In this document: one piece after another, positions 8,045 to 16,675 of the stretch | Layout: each line of letters begins with the position of its first letter | How positions within the stretch are numbered: the stretch's first letter is position 1 | Assembly: GCA_016934715.1 (NCBI GenBank) | Contig: JAFGSI010000018.1 | Coordinates: 1 to 64,000 of the forward strand | Length of the DNA stretch: 64,000 nucleotides | Origin: Anaerolineales bacterium | GTDB taxonomy: Bacteria; Chloroflexota; Anaerolineae; Anaerolineales; Villigracilaceae | Reading direction: 5' to 3' | Notes under the pieces: generated by a model | Databases searched by the model: none | The model's input: only the letters and a program-made list of their open reading frames with translations | Told to the model about the DNA's origin: nothing | Translations under genes and position numbers: made by a program

Positions 8045-9049
8045 ATGGCTGTCACCCGGAACACGTCCCAGAAAGCGATTCTCCTGCCACTGACCGTCTT
8101 GCTGATGGCCGTCCTGGCCTGCAGGACGGCCATCAGCCCCGCGCCGGCCGCGCCTTCGCGAAGCGACTCGATCCCCACCGGCGCTGTCAAGGGGACCCCT
8201 GCCAATGACCCCTGGCCGCCGCTGGCCGCACCCGGCTGGAGCGCCCCCGTCCCCCTGGAAGGACCGGTCAACACCGCCGGGGTCGAGGACAGCCCTTTCA
8301 TCCCGACCGATGGCTCGGCCCTCTATTTTTTCTTCACCCCCGACCCGAACATCCCGGCCCAGCGCCAACTCGGCGACGGTCAGACCGGCATCTGGATGGC
8401 ACCCCGCCAGGGTGAAGGCTGGGGCGAACCGATTCGGATCTGGCTCAACGACCCGGGCGAACTGGCCCTCGACGGATGCGGATTCGTTCTGGGAAACGAG
8501 CTGTGGTTCTGCTCGGCGCGGGTTGGCAACCAGGGCGAGATCGACCTGTATACCGCCCATCTCGTCGACGGGGTCTGGAGCGACTGGCAGAACGCCGGCC
8601 CGCAGATCAACTTCGAGTATGATGTCGGCGAACTGCATATCACCGCCGACGGTCGGGAACTCTACTTCGGCTCGCAGCGCGACGGCGGATTCGGCGGTTC
8701 GGACCTGTGGGTCTCGACGCCCAGCGGCAACGGGTGGGGTACACCGGCCAACCTGGGAGCGGCAATCAACGGCCCGGGGAACGAGAATCGCCCCTATGTC
8801 ACCCCTGACGGCGGCGAGCTGTGGTTCGACGGCGAGGGCCGCAGCGGGCGCCCCGGCCCATCCATTTACCGCTGCCTGCGCCAGGACGATGATACCTGGG
8901 ATGACTGCCAGGAGATCATCGCCCAGTTCGCCGGCGAACCGGCCCTCAGTCCGGACGGGAATACGTTATACTTCGTCCACCACTATTTTTCGGATGACCT
9001 GAGCCGCGTGATCGAAACAGATCTCTACGTCAGCAACCGCCTGCCATGA
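8045..9049 (+). CDS. Beta-propeller (PD40/WD40-like) lipoprotein
   Basis: 334 residues from ATG 8045; an earlier in-frame ATG at 8003 would add 14 polar residues. The signal peptide ends in lipobox MAVLAC (Cys 26). The mature part has repeated PD40-type blades: SPFIPTDGSALYFF, LHITADGRELYFGS, RPYVTPDGGELWFDG and ALSPDGNTLYFVHHY, as in TolB or OmpA-associated propellers that bind proteins or glycans outside the membrane. The stop overlaps the next ATG (ATGA at 9046-9049), coupling it to the radical SAM gene. The lipobox region is encoded by a perfect 16-bp inverted repeat, listed separately. Confidence 0.75.
   Translation: MAVTRNTSQKAILLPLTVLLMAVLACRTAISPAPAAPSRSDSIPTGAVKGTPANDPWPPLAAPGWSAPVPLEGPVNTAGVEDSPFIPTDGSALYFFFTPDPNIPAQRQLGDGQTGIWMAPRQGEGWGEPIRIWLNDPGELALDGCGFVLGNELWFCSARVGNQGEIDLYTAHLVDGVWSDWQNAGPQINFEYDVGELHITADGRELYFGSQRDGGFGGSDLWVSTPSGNGWGTPANLGAAINGPGNENRPYVTPDGGELWFDGEGRSGRPGPSIYRCLRQDDDTWDDCQEIIAQFAGEPALSPDGNTLYFVHHYFSDDLSRVIETDLYVSNRLP
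8101..8137. repeat. Perfect 16-bp inverted repeat inside a coding sequence
   Basis: Bases 8101-8116 are the exact reverse complement of 8122-8137, with a 5-base loop. It falls on the signal-peptide and lipobox codons of the beta-propeller lipoprotein, so the mRNA should form a very stable hairpin ~57 bases after the start codon. No T-run follows, so it is not a normal terminator. Confidence 0.9.
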
Positions 9050-9954
9050 GCTTTCCCCCCGCCTACCTGTCCCGGCTCGACTCCGGTGAACTCGCCCGCC
9101 GGGCAGCCGAAGCGCACACCCGCCTGGCCGACTGCCGCGGCTGTGGGCAGGCTTGCGGGGTCAACCGGCTGGAGGGCCAACGTGGGGTCTGCAGGACCGG
9201 CTCCCTGGCCAGGGTCAGCAGCTACGGCCCGCACCTGGGTGAGGAGGATCCACTGCGCGGCTGGCACGGCTCGGGAACGATCTTCTTCACCCGCTGCAAT
9301 CTGCACTGCCAGTACTGCCAGAATCACGACATCAGCCAGACCGACGCCGGCGAGGAAGTTTCGGCCGAGGAGCTGGCGGCGATCATGCTCGAGTTGCAGG
9401 ATCTGGGCTGCCACAACATTAACTTCGTCTCGCCCAGCCATGTGACGGCCCCGATCCTGGCTGCTGTGCTGATGGCGTCCAGGAAGGGATTGCACATTCC
9501 TCTGGTCTACAATACCGGCGGCTACGACGCCCTTCCGACACTGCAGCTGCTCGATGGGGTGGTCGATATCTACATGCCGGATATGAAGTACGCCAGCGCC
9601 CGGACAGCCCTCTCCTATTCCAAGGGGCGCGACTATCCGGCCGTCAACCAGGCCGCGGTGCGCGAGATGCACCGCCAGGTCGGCGACCTGCAACGCAACC
9701 AGCGCGGCCTGGCGCGGCGCGGTCTGCTCGTCCGCCACCTGGTACTACCCAACCAACTGGCCGGGACCGGCGAGATCGTCCGCTTCCTGGCCGAGGAGAT
9801 CTCCAGGGACACCTACCTCAACCTGATGGACCAGTACCGCCCGGCCTACAACGCCCGCCAATATCCCAGGCTTGCCCGGCCGATCAGGCCCGCCGAATAT
9901 CAGGCCGCCGTGGACATGGCGCGCCAGGCTGGCCTGCACCGCCTGGATCGATGA
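9046..9954 (+). CDS. Radical SAM protein, PflX / COG1313 type
   Basis: 302 residues. The radical SAM cluster motif is FFTRCNLHCQYCQNHDIS (CxxxCxxC binding a [4Fe-4S] cluster and SAM). Before it is a cysteine-rich N-terminus typical of PflX-like proteins, CRGCGQAC followed by GVC, which may hold another metal site. MPDMKY and the NTGGYD segment match the family's SAM and substrate side. These proteins resemble pyruvate formate-lyase activating enzymes, but their target is unknown, and no glycyl-radical enzyme gene lies nearby. The ATG overlaps the stop of the propeller lipoprotein gene. Confidence 0.88.
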   Translation: MSFPPAYLSRLDSGELARRAAEAHTRLADCRGCGQACGVNRLEGQRGVCRTGSLARVSSYGPHLGEEDPLRGWHGSGTIFFTRCNLHCQYCQNHDISQTDAGEEVSAEELAAIMLELQDLGCHNINFVSPSHVTAPILAAVLMASRKGLHIPLVYNTGGYDALPTLQLLDGVVDIYMPDMKYASARTALSYSKGRDYPAVNQAAVREMHRQVGDLQRNQRGLARRGLLVRHLVLPNQLAGTGEIVRFLAEEISRDTYLNLMDQYRPAYNARQYPRLARPIRPAEYQAAVDMARQAGLHRLDR

Positions 9955-10045
9955 GCGGCCCGCAGCCCTTGACGGGCAGGTTGGCAGACCTTCGCCAGAT
10001 GAAGATTCACTCCCCACGTGGGATGCCCAGGCCTTGACGACCAAC

Positions 10046-10699
10046 ATGATCACATGTGATGCAATCTTGTTCGATTTGGACGGGGTTCTGATCGATTCCA
10101 CCAGTTGTATTGCTCGGCATTGGAAGGATTGGGCCGGGCGGCACGGTCTCGAGATCGATAGGATCATGCGGGTTGCCCACGGCATCCGCACGATCGAAAC
10201 GATCCGCCAGGTCGCTCCACACCTGGATGCAAAAAAGGAGGCCGATCTGTTCGACGCCGGTGAAGTCGTGGATACCGCCGGTGTGGTTGCCATCAACGGG
10301 GCTTCTCTGCTGCTGGCCAGCCTTCCGCAGGACGCCTGGGCGATCGTCACTTCCGGGAATCCGGAACTGGCCAGGGCACGGTTGACGACATCGGGATTAC
10401 CGATCCCCAGGGTCCTTGTCACCGCAGGAGATGTCAGGCAAGGCAAGCCCGCGCCGGAACCGTACCTGGTCGGAGCCAAACGGCTCGGCCTGGAGGCCAG
10501 GAAATGCGTTGTCCTCGAGGATGCACCTGCCGGGGTTCGGGCCGGGAAAACGGCCGGGATGCGGGTGATCGGAATCACGTCCACCCATACGCGCCAGATG
10601 CTCATCGAAAACGGAGCGGACTTCGTGGTCGATCGGCTGCGCGACCTCACCATCCGAGAAACAGGTGCCGGGCATCGCCTGGGAATTCATCTTGGATAA
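10046..10699 (+). CDS. HAD-superfamily phosphatase (subfamily IA)
   Basis: 217 residues from ATG 10046. Motif I is FDLDGVLIDS, motif II VTSGNPEL, motif III QGKPAPEPYL (Lys) and motif IV LEDAPAGVRAGKTAGM. The helical cap lies between motifs I and II, as in beta-phosphoglucomutase, glycerol-3-phosphatase and sugar-phosphatase relatives. It hydrolyses a phosphate monoester using Asp 10 as nucleophile; the substrate cannot be assigned. Upstream in-frame codons back to 9872 overlap the radical SAM gene and lack HAD homology, so they are excluded. The 223 bases after it, before the convergent mltG, show no gene or clear terminator. Confidence 0.85.
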   Translation: MITCDAILFDLDGVLIDSTSCIARHWKDWAGRHGLEIDRIMRVAHGIRTIETIRQVAPHLDAKKEADLFDAGEVVDTAGVVAINGASLLLASLPQDAWAIVTSGNPELARARLTTSGLPIPRVLVTAGDVRQGKPAPEPYLVGAKRLGLEARKCVVLEDAPAGVRAGKTAGMRVIGITSTHTRQMLIENGADFVVDRLRDLTIRETGAGHRLGIHLG

Positions 10700-10922
10700 G
10701 AAGGCAAACAGACCCGGGACGACGAACAGCTCAATCAAGGGGCGCGAGCCTCCCAACATTCCGGAAGGTGCCGCGAGGTTGCCATGCCAGGCGTTGGTTC
10801 TATCCAGGAGCTGTTTGATAGGGCTGGATTCTACTGACCGATATGGAACGATTCCCTGACATGGTTGGTTTTTTTATGGATAGGGCGGTATAGATGTAGA
10901 TACCCTTTTGCAGATGCAACCT

Positions 10923-12029
10923 CTAGGGGCACAGGTTCTCCAAATGCTCATCAAAGGTCTCGGCGAAATTATGGAAGCCCGATCCATCGCACATCGAAAC
11001 AAAGAAATAGTAATCCGTCTGCTCGGGAAAGGCCACCGCCTCCAGGGCTTCCAGACTGGGATTGCTGATCGGCGCCGGGGGCAATCCTGGGTAGAGATAG
11101 GTGTTGTAGGGCGACTCGATCTCCAGGTCGCTCAGCCTGAGTGGGTTTTTCCACCATCCCTCGTCAGTGAAGCCGATGGCGTACTGGACCGTCGGATCGG
11201 ACTGCAGGTGCATCCCCGTTCGCAGGCGGTTGAAGAACACCGAAGCGATCGTGGGCATCTCTTCATATAAGACCGTTTCACGCTCGATGATCGAGGCCAG
11301 GATCACGGCCTGATAGATGCCCAGCCCGTTGCGGGTGAAGCCCTGCTGGATCTCGGGGCTCAACTCGAAGGTGAACTGCTGGATCAGGATCGAGACCAGT
11401 TGGTCAGCGGTGGCCGTGCGCGGCACAACGTACTCACCGGGGGCCAGAAACCCCTCGGCGCTGGCTCCGGCCGGCAGGAATGGCGACGGGTTGACCGGCA
11501 GTGAGGCAGCTGCCACGAAGTCCTGCGGACTGATCTCCAGGCCGGTTGTCGGCAGACTGGCAGCGATCTCCTCCAAGCGCCAGCCCGGGTAGACCACTAC
11601 GGTCACCTCGGCCGGGGTGGCGTCCTGCAGGGCCCGGGCGATCTGGGTCCCAGTCCAGGCGGGACTGAGCCGGTACGAACCGGTCTGGATGGTGCGGTCC
11701 ATCCCGCTCCAGACCAGATAATCACGCAGTGCACCGCCGTCGCAGACGATACCCGCCGCTTCAAGGCGGCTGGCGATCGAGTCGACCGGTTCGCCCTCCT
11801 GGACGACGAAGATCTGCTCCTGCCCCTCGGGATCGCAGGCGGTCGTCAGGGAATGCGAGTCGACCAGCATGCGGATCGAATAGTTGACCCGCTGGACATC
11901 GTCAAGGTCCGCGTCGGGTGTGCCAAAGGATTGGGCCGCCAGCCGGGGGGCGAAGAAGATCCCGGCCAGGACGAACAGGGCCACCACGGCGGCGACGATC
12001 CAGGGAAGGCGGGGGTTGTGAAATCTCAT
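10923..12029 (-). CDS. mltG: Endolytic murein transglycosylase MltG
   Basis: 368 residues from ATG 12029. One N-terminal membrane helix (8-29), then a LysM-like region and the YceG catalytic domain. Hallmarks are AVILASIIERET (catalytic Glu), SVFFNRLRTGMHLQSDPT, YNTYLYPGLPPAPISNPS and a closing FHNFAETFDEH. MltG cleaves nascent glycan strands during cell-wall synthesis and so sets strand length. The start is 4 bases after the ruvX stop, so the two are co-transcribed. An upstream in-frame extension into ruvX is rejected because the membrane anchor starts at 12029. Confidence 0.95.
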   Translation of the reverse strand: MRFHNPRLPWIVAAVVALFVLAGIFFAPRLAAQSFGTPDADLDDVQRVNYSIRMLVDSHSLTTACDPEGQEQIFVVQEGEPVDSIASRLEAAGIVCDGGALRDYLVWSGMDRTIQTGSYRLSPAWTGTQIARALQDATPAEVTVVVYPGWRLEEIAASLPTTGLEISPQDFVAAASLPVNPSPFLPAGASAEGFLAPGEYVVPRTATADQLVSILIQQFTFELSPEIQQGFTRNGLGIYQAVILASIIERETVLYEEMPTIASVFFNRLRTGMHLQSDPTVQYAIGFTDEGWWKNPLRLSDLEIESPYNTYLYPGLPPAPISNPSLEALEAVAFPEQTDYYFFVSMCDGSGFHNFAETFDEHLENLCP

Positions 12030-12033
12030 GGTT

Positions 12034-12453
12034 TCATCCAGTCTTGGGGATCGTATCAAGGAAGGATTGCAATAAAACGGTCGCGGCCAGGTCATCCAGG
12101 TGGCCGCGGCGCCTGCGGCGCGAGACCCCCATGGCAATCCGCGCTGCACGGGCCTCCCGGGTGGTGAAGCTCTCGTCCCACAGGATGACCGGCAGGTCGG
12201 TCTGGCTCTCCAGGGCAGCCGCGAAGCGGGCCGAGCGGCGGCCCTCAAAGGTCGGCACGCCGTCATCGTCGCGGGCCTGCCCGACGACGATCAGCCCAAC
12301 CCCCTGCTCCGCGGCAGCGGCCGCCACCGCGGCGGCGTCGACCTGCCGGGCAGTGTGGGCGATCACTCCCAGCGGATTGGCGATCGTCCCGGTCGGGTCA
12401 GAGACCGCCAGGCCAATACGTTTGGATCCAGGGTCGACGGCGAGAACGCGCAT
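12034..12453 (-). CDS. ruvX: Holliday junction resolvase-like / pre-16S rRNA nuclease RuvX (YqgF)
   Basis: 139 residues, standard length. RNase-H-like fold motifs: AVDPGSKRIGLAVSDP (first Asp), VVGQARDDDG, LWDESFTTREA (Glu) and HLDDLAATVLLQSFLD (final acidic pair). The protein is implicated in processing the 5' end of 16S rRNA. It lies between the baseplate-J-like gene (6 bases upstream) and mltG (4 bases downstream), a tight three-gene operon. Confidence 0.95.
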   Translation of the reverse strand: MRVLAVDPGSKRIGLAVSDPTGTIANPLGVIAHTARQVDAAAVAAAAAEQGVGLIVVGQARDDDGVPTFEGRRSARFAAALESQTDLPVILWDESFTTREARAARIAMGVSRRRRRGHLDDLAATVLLQSFLDTIPKTG

Positions 12454-12459
12454 CAGGAA

Positions 12460-13950
12460 TTAATACTCGACGCCGATCAGGAACTGGGGCAACGGCAGGA
12501 ACGGCCACCAGGACGGACGCAGGCGGAACTCAGGCGGTGCGTCCAGTGCCAGGGCTTCCTGCAACGAACGGGTCGCCCCGCGCCGCGTCCGGCCCTGGAC
12601 CAGGTCGGCCACCTGGACCGGCTCGACCCGGGCATGGATCTCGCGTCGCGCCCGCATCTGCCACAGGGTCGTCCCGTCGCCGCCGGTGATCGGCTCGCCC
12701 ATCTGGGTCAGCACCAGGCTGCCGGCGGAGCCCATGAAGCCGTCCGGCAGGGCGGCATCCAGGCTGGCCAAGGCCAGCGACGCCAGATCATCGCCGGAGG
12801 CATAGTTGACCCGGAATTCGAGCTGCAGAGTCAGGGTCAGCTGGCGCCCGGGCTGACCTGCGGCGGGGGTGTAGGATTCGGCCAGGATCTGCGAAACAGC
12901 GAATGTATCGATAAAGATCAGATCGCCCGGAGTGAGGCTGCTCTCGAACTGCTCGAGGGCCTGGGTGTGCAGGTCGGTCAGCAGGTCCGCGTACAGCTCG
13001 CCGCGGTCGGCATCCGAGGGAACCGAGGTCAGGCGATCGGTACCTCCGGTCATCGGACGGGGGTTGGTGACCGCCAGGTCAGTGCCCAGGCCGCCTTCGA
13101 TCGCCACCAGGACATCGGCGGGCAAATTCCCACCGGTGCCGCCCCGCAGGGCCTGGACCGGCAGCTCGACCATCGCACCCACCTCGGCCTCCAGCACTCC
13201 GTCGACGGTGGTGACAAAACGCTGGGACGACTCGTCAGGGGTGCGCACGATCGTCCCAGCCGGGACGCCGACCACCTCGGAGGTCAGGTTGCGGAAGACC
13301 ACTGTTCCAACAGCCGGGTCGTCGGGCACGTCGCTGTAGCTGTTGATGGCGACCGAGCGGCTGCCCCCGACGACCAGCGTCGCCATCCGGGAGGGGACCA
13401 CCCCGGCCAGGTTGATCGTGGACGCCTCCGGGCTGGCCCGCATATGCAGGGTCAGACTCTGGGGCTCGGTCACCAGATCAAGGCGGACTTCGGCCGAGGG
13501 AACAAACACAAGCAGCAGGACCAGGACCGCCAATACCGCCGTGCTGAAGATCGCCAGCCGCACCCAGGGCTGAGCCTGCCAGGCCGACTCCGGCTCGCGC
13601 AGGTCAGCCCGCCAGCGGCGGAAGTCAGGCGGTGGGCCGCTGCGCCTCGCCCGCGGACCCGGGTCCGGTTTTGGCCAGCGGAAGCGCTGGGCCTCGGCCG
13701 CCTCGCCGAAGACAGGCAGCCCGACGGCCTGCGCCGCCCGGCGAACCGCCGGAGAGCGGGTCACCAGAGCCAGGTGAGCGCCCAGGCTAACGGCATGGCG
13801 CTTAAGCAGCAGCAGATCGAGGGTCCGGGGAAGGATGCGGGCTTTGGGGGGGTAGACCAGCAGGAGACGCTTCGCCCGGCCCCACGACATCTTGTCGCGG
13901 ACCGAGACCGAATCGTCGAGTTCGTCCAACTGGATGATGTGCGTCTTCAC
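12460..13950 (-). CDS. Baseplate J/gp47-like membrane protein
   Basis: 496 residues. N-terminal ~85 residues form a cytoplasmic alpha/beta region of unknown function. A basic, proline-rich linker follows, then one membrane helix at ~131-151, then a ~340-residue external part. Within it, residues ~210-300 carry a baseplate_J-type beta motif: GVPAGTIVRTPDESSQRF, a TTVDG turn, then QALRGGTGGNLPAD. In phages this fold joins baseplate wedges, but no phage genes lie nearby. The operon with ruvX and mltG, and the single membrane anchor, point to a resident envelope protein. Function unknown; a cell-wall link is inferred only from mltG. Confidence 0.7.
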   Translation of the reverse strand: MKTHIIQLDELDDSVSVRDKMSWGRAKRLLLVYPPKARILPRTLDLLLLKRHAVSLGAHLALVTRSPAVRRAAQAVGLPVFGEAAEAQRFRWPKPDPGPRARRSGPPPDFRRWRADLREPESAWQAQPWVRLAIFSTAVLAVLVLLLVFVPSAEVRLDLVTEPQSLTLHMRASPEASTINLAGVVPSRMATLVVGGSRSVAINSYSDVPDDPAVGTVVFRNLTSEVVGVPAGTIVRTPDESSQRFVTTVDGVLEAEVGAMVELPVQALRGGTGGNLPADVLVAIEGGLGTDLAVTNPRPMTGGTDRLTSVPSDADRGELYADLLTDLHTQALEQFESSLTPGDLIFIDTFAVSQILAESYTPAAGQPGRQLTLTLQLEFRVNYASGDDLASLALASLDAALPDGFMGSAGSLVLTQMGEPITGGDGTTLWQMRARREIHARVEPVQVADLVQGRTRRGATRSLQEALALDAPPEFRLRPSWWPFLPLPQFLIGVEY

Positions 13951-14005
13951 AGCCCCATTATAACGTACAGGGGCTGCAGGGAGGGCTGCCCGCGCCGCCG
14001 ATTAT

Positions 14006-15166
14006 CTACAACCAACGCATCGCGACACGATCAAGGGTACGATCCTTCCAGGTGGCCGTACCGTGCAGGGCCTGCATGAAGGAGCGTATTGCCACCAGCA
14101 GGAACAGAAAGACACAGACCGGATAAAAGAAGGCCAGGTAGGCCGGGAACTTGAAACGCCTGAAGGCCGTCAGCCAAAGAGCCAGCGAGAGGACCACCGC
14201 CGCAGCTGCCAGGTCGGGCGGGAAGGGTGTCAGGGGATATCCAGCCCACCGCGAGAACAAGGCCACTGGCGGCTCGAGAAACGTCAGGCCGACAACCGAA
14301 AAGCCGATCAGGTAGGGCAGGATGCGGTAGTCGAAGACGGCGAAGACATTCTTGCTGAAGCCATCGACAGCATCGAAAAAGCCGCGGTACATGCGGCAGG
14401 TGACATGTTCGGTGCCATCCAGCAGGCGCCAGTTGAAACCGCCAGCAATGATGTTCTGCCCCAGGCAGATATCGTCGACACATTCGCTGCGCACAGCTTC
14501 GTATCCGCCGACGGCCTCGTACACCTTCCGGCGAAAAAGCATGAACTGGCCGATGGTCACCGAGACCGACGCCCAGCGGAAGCGCTGGATGAGCCTGATC
14601 GGCAGGAAGGTGAAGATCCCGAAACTGATGAACGGAACCAGCAGGCGCTCGCCCCAGCTGACGGCCTCCTCGCGCGGGAAGGCGGTCACCAGGTCGGCGC
14701 GTTCGGCGATCAGGGCCGAGACACTGGCTCGCAGCATGGCGGGGGTGTGGCGGGTGTCGGCATCGGTGAAGAGCAGCAGCTCGCCGCCAGCTGACTGGTA
14801 GAGCTGGTGACAGGCCCAGTGCTTGCCCAGCCAGCCGTCCGGCAGGGGTTCGCCCCGCAAAACACGCAAACGCTCATCGGCCCGGCCCAGCCGGGCCAGG
14901 ATGTCCGGGGTGGAATCGGTGGAATGATCATCGAGCACGAGGACCTCAAAGTCGGGATAATCCTGCCCCAGCAGCGAGCTCACACAGGCCTGGATGTTGG
15001 CCTCTTCGTTGCGGGCCGGAACCAGGACCGAGACCGAAGGGTACATCTCCGCCTCGGGGTATTGATCGAAGCGCTTGATGGTGAGGTAATTCCCCAGGGC
15101 GGTTAGCAGACCAAGGACCAGGAAGATCAGGATGAACAGATAATGCTGCTGCAAGGCGTCGATCAC
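14006..15166 (-). CDS. GT2 glycosyltransferase (CrtQ/HpnB-like), membrane-bound
   Basis: 386 residues. N-terminal membrane helix (8-26), a GT-A domain with SVLVPARNEEAN, VLDDHSTDSTPD and the metal-binding FTDADTRHTP, then a GWLGKHWACHQL segment and CRMYRGFFDAV near the acceptor side. Three to four C-terminal membrane helices follow. This architecture is shared with carotenoid or hopanoid-associated glycosyltransferases. It is a paralogue of the GT2 at 29934-31064, with the same segment order and matching motifs. It overlaps plsY by 4 bases (ATGA), so it may act on a lipid made in the same operon; the acceptor is unknown. Confidence 0.85.
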   Translation of the reverse strand: MIDALQQHYLFILIFLVLGLLTALGNYLTIKRFDQYPEAEMYPSVSVLVPARNEEANIQACVSSLLGQDYPDFEVLVLDDHSTDSTPDILARLGRADERLRVLRGEPLPDGWLGKHWACHQLYQSAGGELLLFTDADTRHTPAMLRASVSALIAERADLVTAFPREEAVSWGERLLVPFISFGIFTFLPIRLIQRFRWASVSVTIGQFMLFRRKVYEAVGGYEAVRSECVDDICLGQNIIAGGFNWRLLDGTEHVTCRMYRGFFDAVDGFSKNVFAVFDYRILPYLIGFSVVGLTFLEPPVALFSRWAGYPLTPFPPDLAAAAVVLSLALWLTAFRRFKFPAYLAFFYPVCVFLFLLVAIRSFMQALHGTATWKDRTLDRVAMRWL

Positions 15167-15765
15167 ACCCGCCTCCGCGAGACGAGAGCGACCACCCAGG
15201 CACGCAGTTGTGGGGTGCGGACCAGATTCCTGCGGTGCGTCCAGATGATCAGGACGAAATTCAAGGCCGCAAAGACAACCATCCAGGGCTCACCGTACAG
15301 GAAAGCGTAGCCGAGCAGGGCCACCATTCCCGCGCAGGCCGCCCAGGCATCCTCGTTCTGGATCAGAGTCAGTGGGACCGCCAGCAGGGCATAGATCGGG
15401 AAGACCCACCACCCGACCAGCCCCAGCCAGGCCCCGCCAGTGGCGGCCAGGGCCTTACCACCGCGGAATCGCAAAAAGGGCGAGAAGGCGTGCCCGAGGA
15501 TCGGGGCCAGGCAGACTGGCACCAACTCCCAACCGGCAACACCATAACGCCGGGCGAAGAAAACCGGGACAAAGCCCTTGAGGAGATCGAGCAGGATCGC
15601 CGGGAGACCGGCCTTCAGCCCACCAGCCCGCAGTGCATTGGTCCCGCCGGGATTTCCGTCAGCGACCGTGCGGATGTCACGATGGGCCACCATCCTGCCG
15701 ACCAACAACGAGAACGGAATGCTCCCAAGCAAGAACCCAACCACGGCCCAAAAGACAACGTCCAC
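15163..15765 (-). CDS. plsY: Glycerol-3-phosphate acyltransferase PlsY
   Basis: 200 residues, typical length. PlsY motifs are GSIPFSLLVGRM (motif 1), DGNPGGTNALRAGG (motif 2) and GHAFSPFLRFRGGKALAAT (motif 3, with the GGKALA core), set among five or so membrane helices. It transfers the acyl group of acyl-phosphate to glycerol-3-phosphate, the first committed step of phospholipid synthesis. The start is GTG at 15765, chosen for a textbook AAGGAGGT 5-6 bases upstream. The glycosyltransferase follows with a 4-base overlap. Confidence 0.95.
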   Translation of the reverse strand: MDVVFWAVVGFLLGSIPFSLLVGRMVAHRDIRTVADGNPGGTNALRAGGLKAGLPAILLDLLKGFVPVFFARRYGVAGWELVPVCLAPILGHAFSPFLRFRGGKALAATGGAWLGLVGWWVFPIYALLAVPLTLIQNEDAWAACAGMVALLGYAFLYGEPWMVVFAALNFVLIIWTHRRNLVRTPQLRAWVVALVSRRRV

Positions 15766-15832
15766 CCAGGACCTCCTTGATAAGAATTGATCTCATTATG
15801 AAGAAAGAACACCAGTGTCATGTTAATGATAC

Positions 15833-15872
15833 GCAGCGCCGGGACGGAGGTCGCGCTCCGCCCCGGCGCTGC
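15833..15872 (-). terminator. Long GC hairpin between lipoprotein gene and plsY
   Basis: An 11-bp arm at 15833-15843 is the exact reverse complement of 15862-15872, extended inward by four more pairs after one mismatch. On the minus strand it follows the lipoprotein stop at 15899. The T-tract is weak, so it may be a terminator or a 3'-end stabiliser. Confidence 0.5.
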
Positions 15873-15898
15873 CGGGGTGCCAATGGTGAGACGGATGT

Positions 15899-16396
15899 TT
15901 ATCTGACGATCAGCACCAGGTTGAGGGTATGGTAGGGGACCAGCGAGAGTGCCACTGTCGCGCTGCCGCTCATGAAGATCAGCAGGAGGTCGCCTTCCTG
16001 CTGACCATGGCCGACGGCCAGCAGGGTGAATCCTAATTCCCCCAGCGCCGTTTCGTAAAAACGCTGGATCTCTTCGGCGGTGGCGGCGATCGAAAACACA
16101 TACCCGGTTTCATCTTCATCCCCGGCGATCGCCTCCGGCATGATCGGGACCCCATTCCATTCTTCGGCCGGCTCCCCCTGCGGAACAAGGGCCTCGATCG
16201 CTTGCTGGTCGTCGGTCGGCAAACCGGAAATGGCCGTCGGGAGGGGAAAGCGGATGGTGCTTGTGGATGGTGTAGCTGTTGCGGCTGAAGCTGTCGAAGG
16301 GGCAGGTGTAACAATCGGCAGGGGAGGGGCAGAGGAACAGGCCACCAGGGGCAGCAGGGCAAGCAGCACGATGCACAGGGTTATTTTTGGTTTCAT
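15899..16396 (-). CDS. Lipoprotein, tandem paralogue A
   Basis: 165 residues from ATG 16396. Signal peptide with lipobox LPLVAC, then a Ser/Thr/Pro-rich linker and a ~95-residue domain: WNGVPIMPEAIAGDEDETGY, FSIAATAEEIQRFYE, FTLLAVGHGQQEGDLLLIF and a closing LNLVLIVR. The domain is the same as in the gene just upstream (16676-17161), including the near-identical WNG-PIMPEAIAG block, so this is a tandem duplication. Family not recognised. The FSI-x-A-S/T-AE--Q-FYE stretch resembles the small alpha/beta folds in which a helix follows a 'snapshot' strand. Exported, function unknown. Confidence 0.75.
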   Translation of the reverse strand: MKPKITLCIVLLALLPLVACSSAPPLPIVTPAPSTASAATATPSTSTIRFPLPTAISGLPTDDQQAIEALVPQGEPAEEWNGVPIMPEAIAGDEDETGYVFSIAATAEEIQRFYETALGELGFTLLAVGHGQQEGDLLLIFMSGSATVALSLVPYHTLNLVLIVR

Positions 16397-16621
16397 GTCA
16401 GTTCTGGTTCTAGGCCGAGCAATTGTCCCCGGACTGGAACAATGCGCCTGGTGGAAACACTTGTCCAACCATCTGGCCTCAATCATACAACCCCTGCCCC
16501 TCCGGGGAAATACCAATATCCGGCTTTTAATCTGGGGAATTTTTTCCTGCGGATTTGCCCGTGAGGGTGGTCATAAATATGGCAATCACAGCATCCCCTC
16601 ACTGTATACTTTTCTCTACTT

Positions 16622-16650
16622 AAAAAACAAGGGCGGACAGAGGTCCGCCC
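16622..16650 (-). terminator. Intrinsic terminator after lipoprotein B
   Basis: GGGCGGAC (16631-16638) and GTCCGCCC (16643-16650) form an 8-bp stem with a 4-base loop. On the minus strand it is followed by a T-rich tract (complement of 16622-16630), 26 bases past the stop of the lipoprotein gene at 16676. Confidence 0.85.
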
Positions 16651-16675
16651 GATTCCTGCTCTTCAGCCCGCCTGC

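Noticed and set aside
8101-8137. Intrinsic terminator
   Set aside because: The hairpin has no T-tract and lies inside a reading frame with a good lipoprotein product on both sides.
12460-13950. Prophage or contractile tail cluster
   Set aside because: Only one baseplate-J-like motif is present. The neighbours are ruvX and mltG, with no tail, capsid, integrase or lysis gene in the window.
12100-14079. 659-codon plus-strand frame over ruvX and the baseplate-J-like gene
   Set aside because: Antisense shadow; the minus-strand frames have clear motifs and operon spacing.
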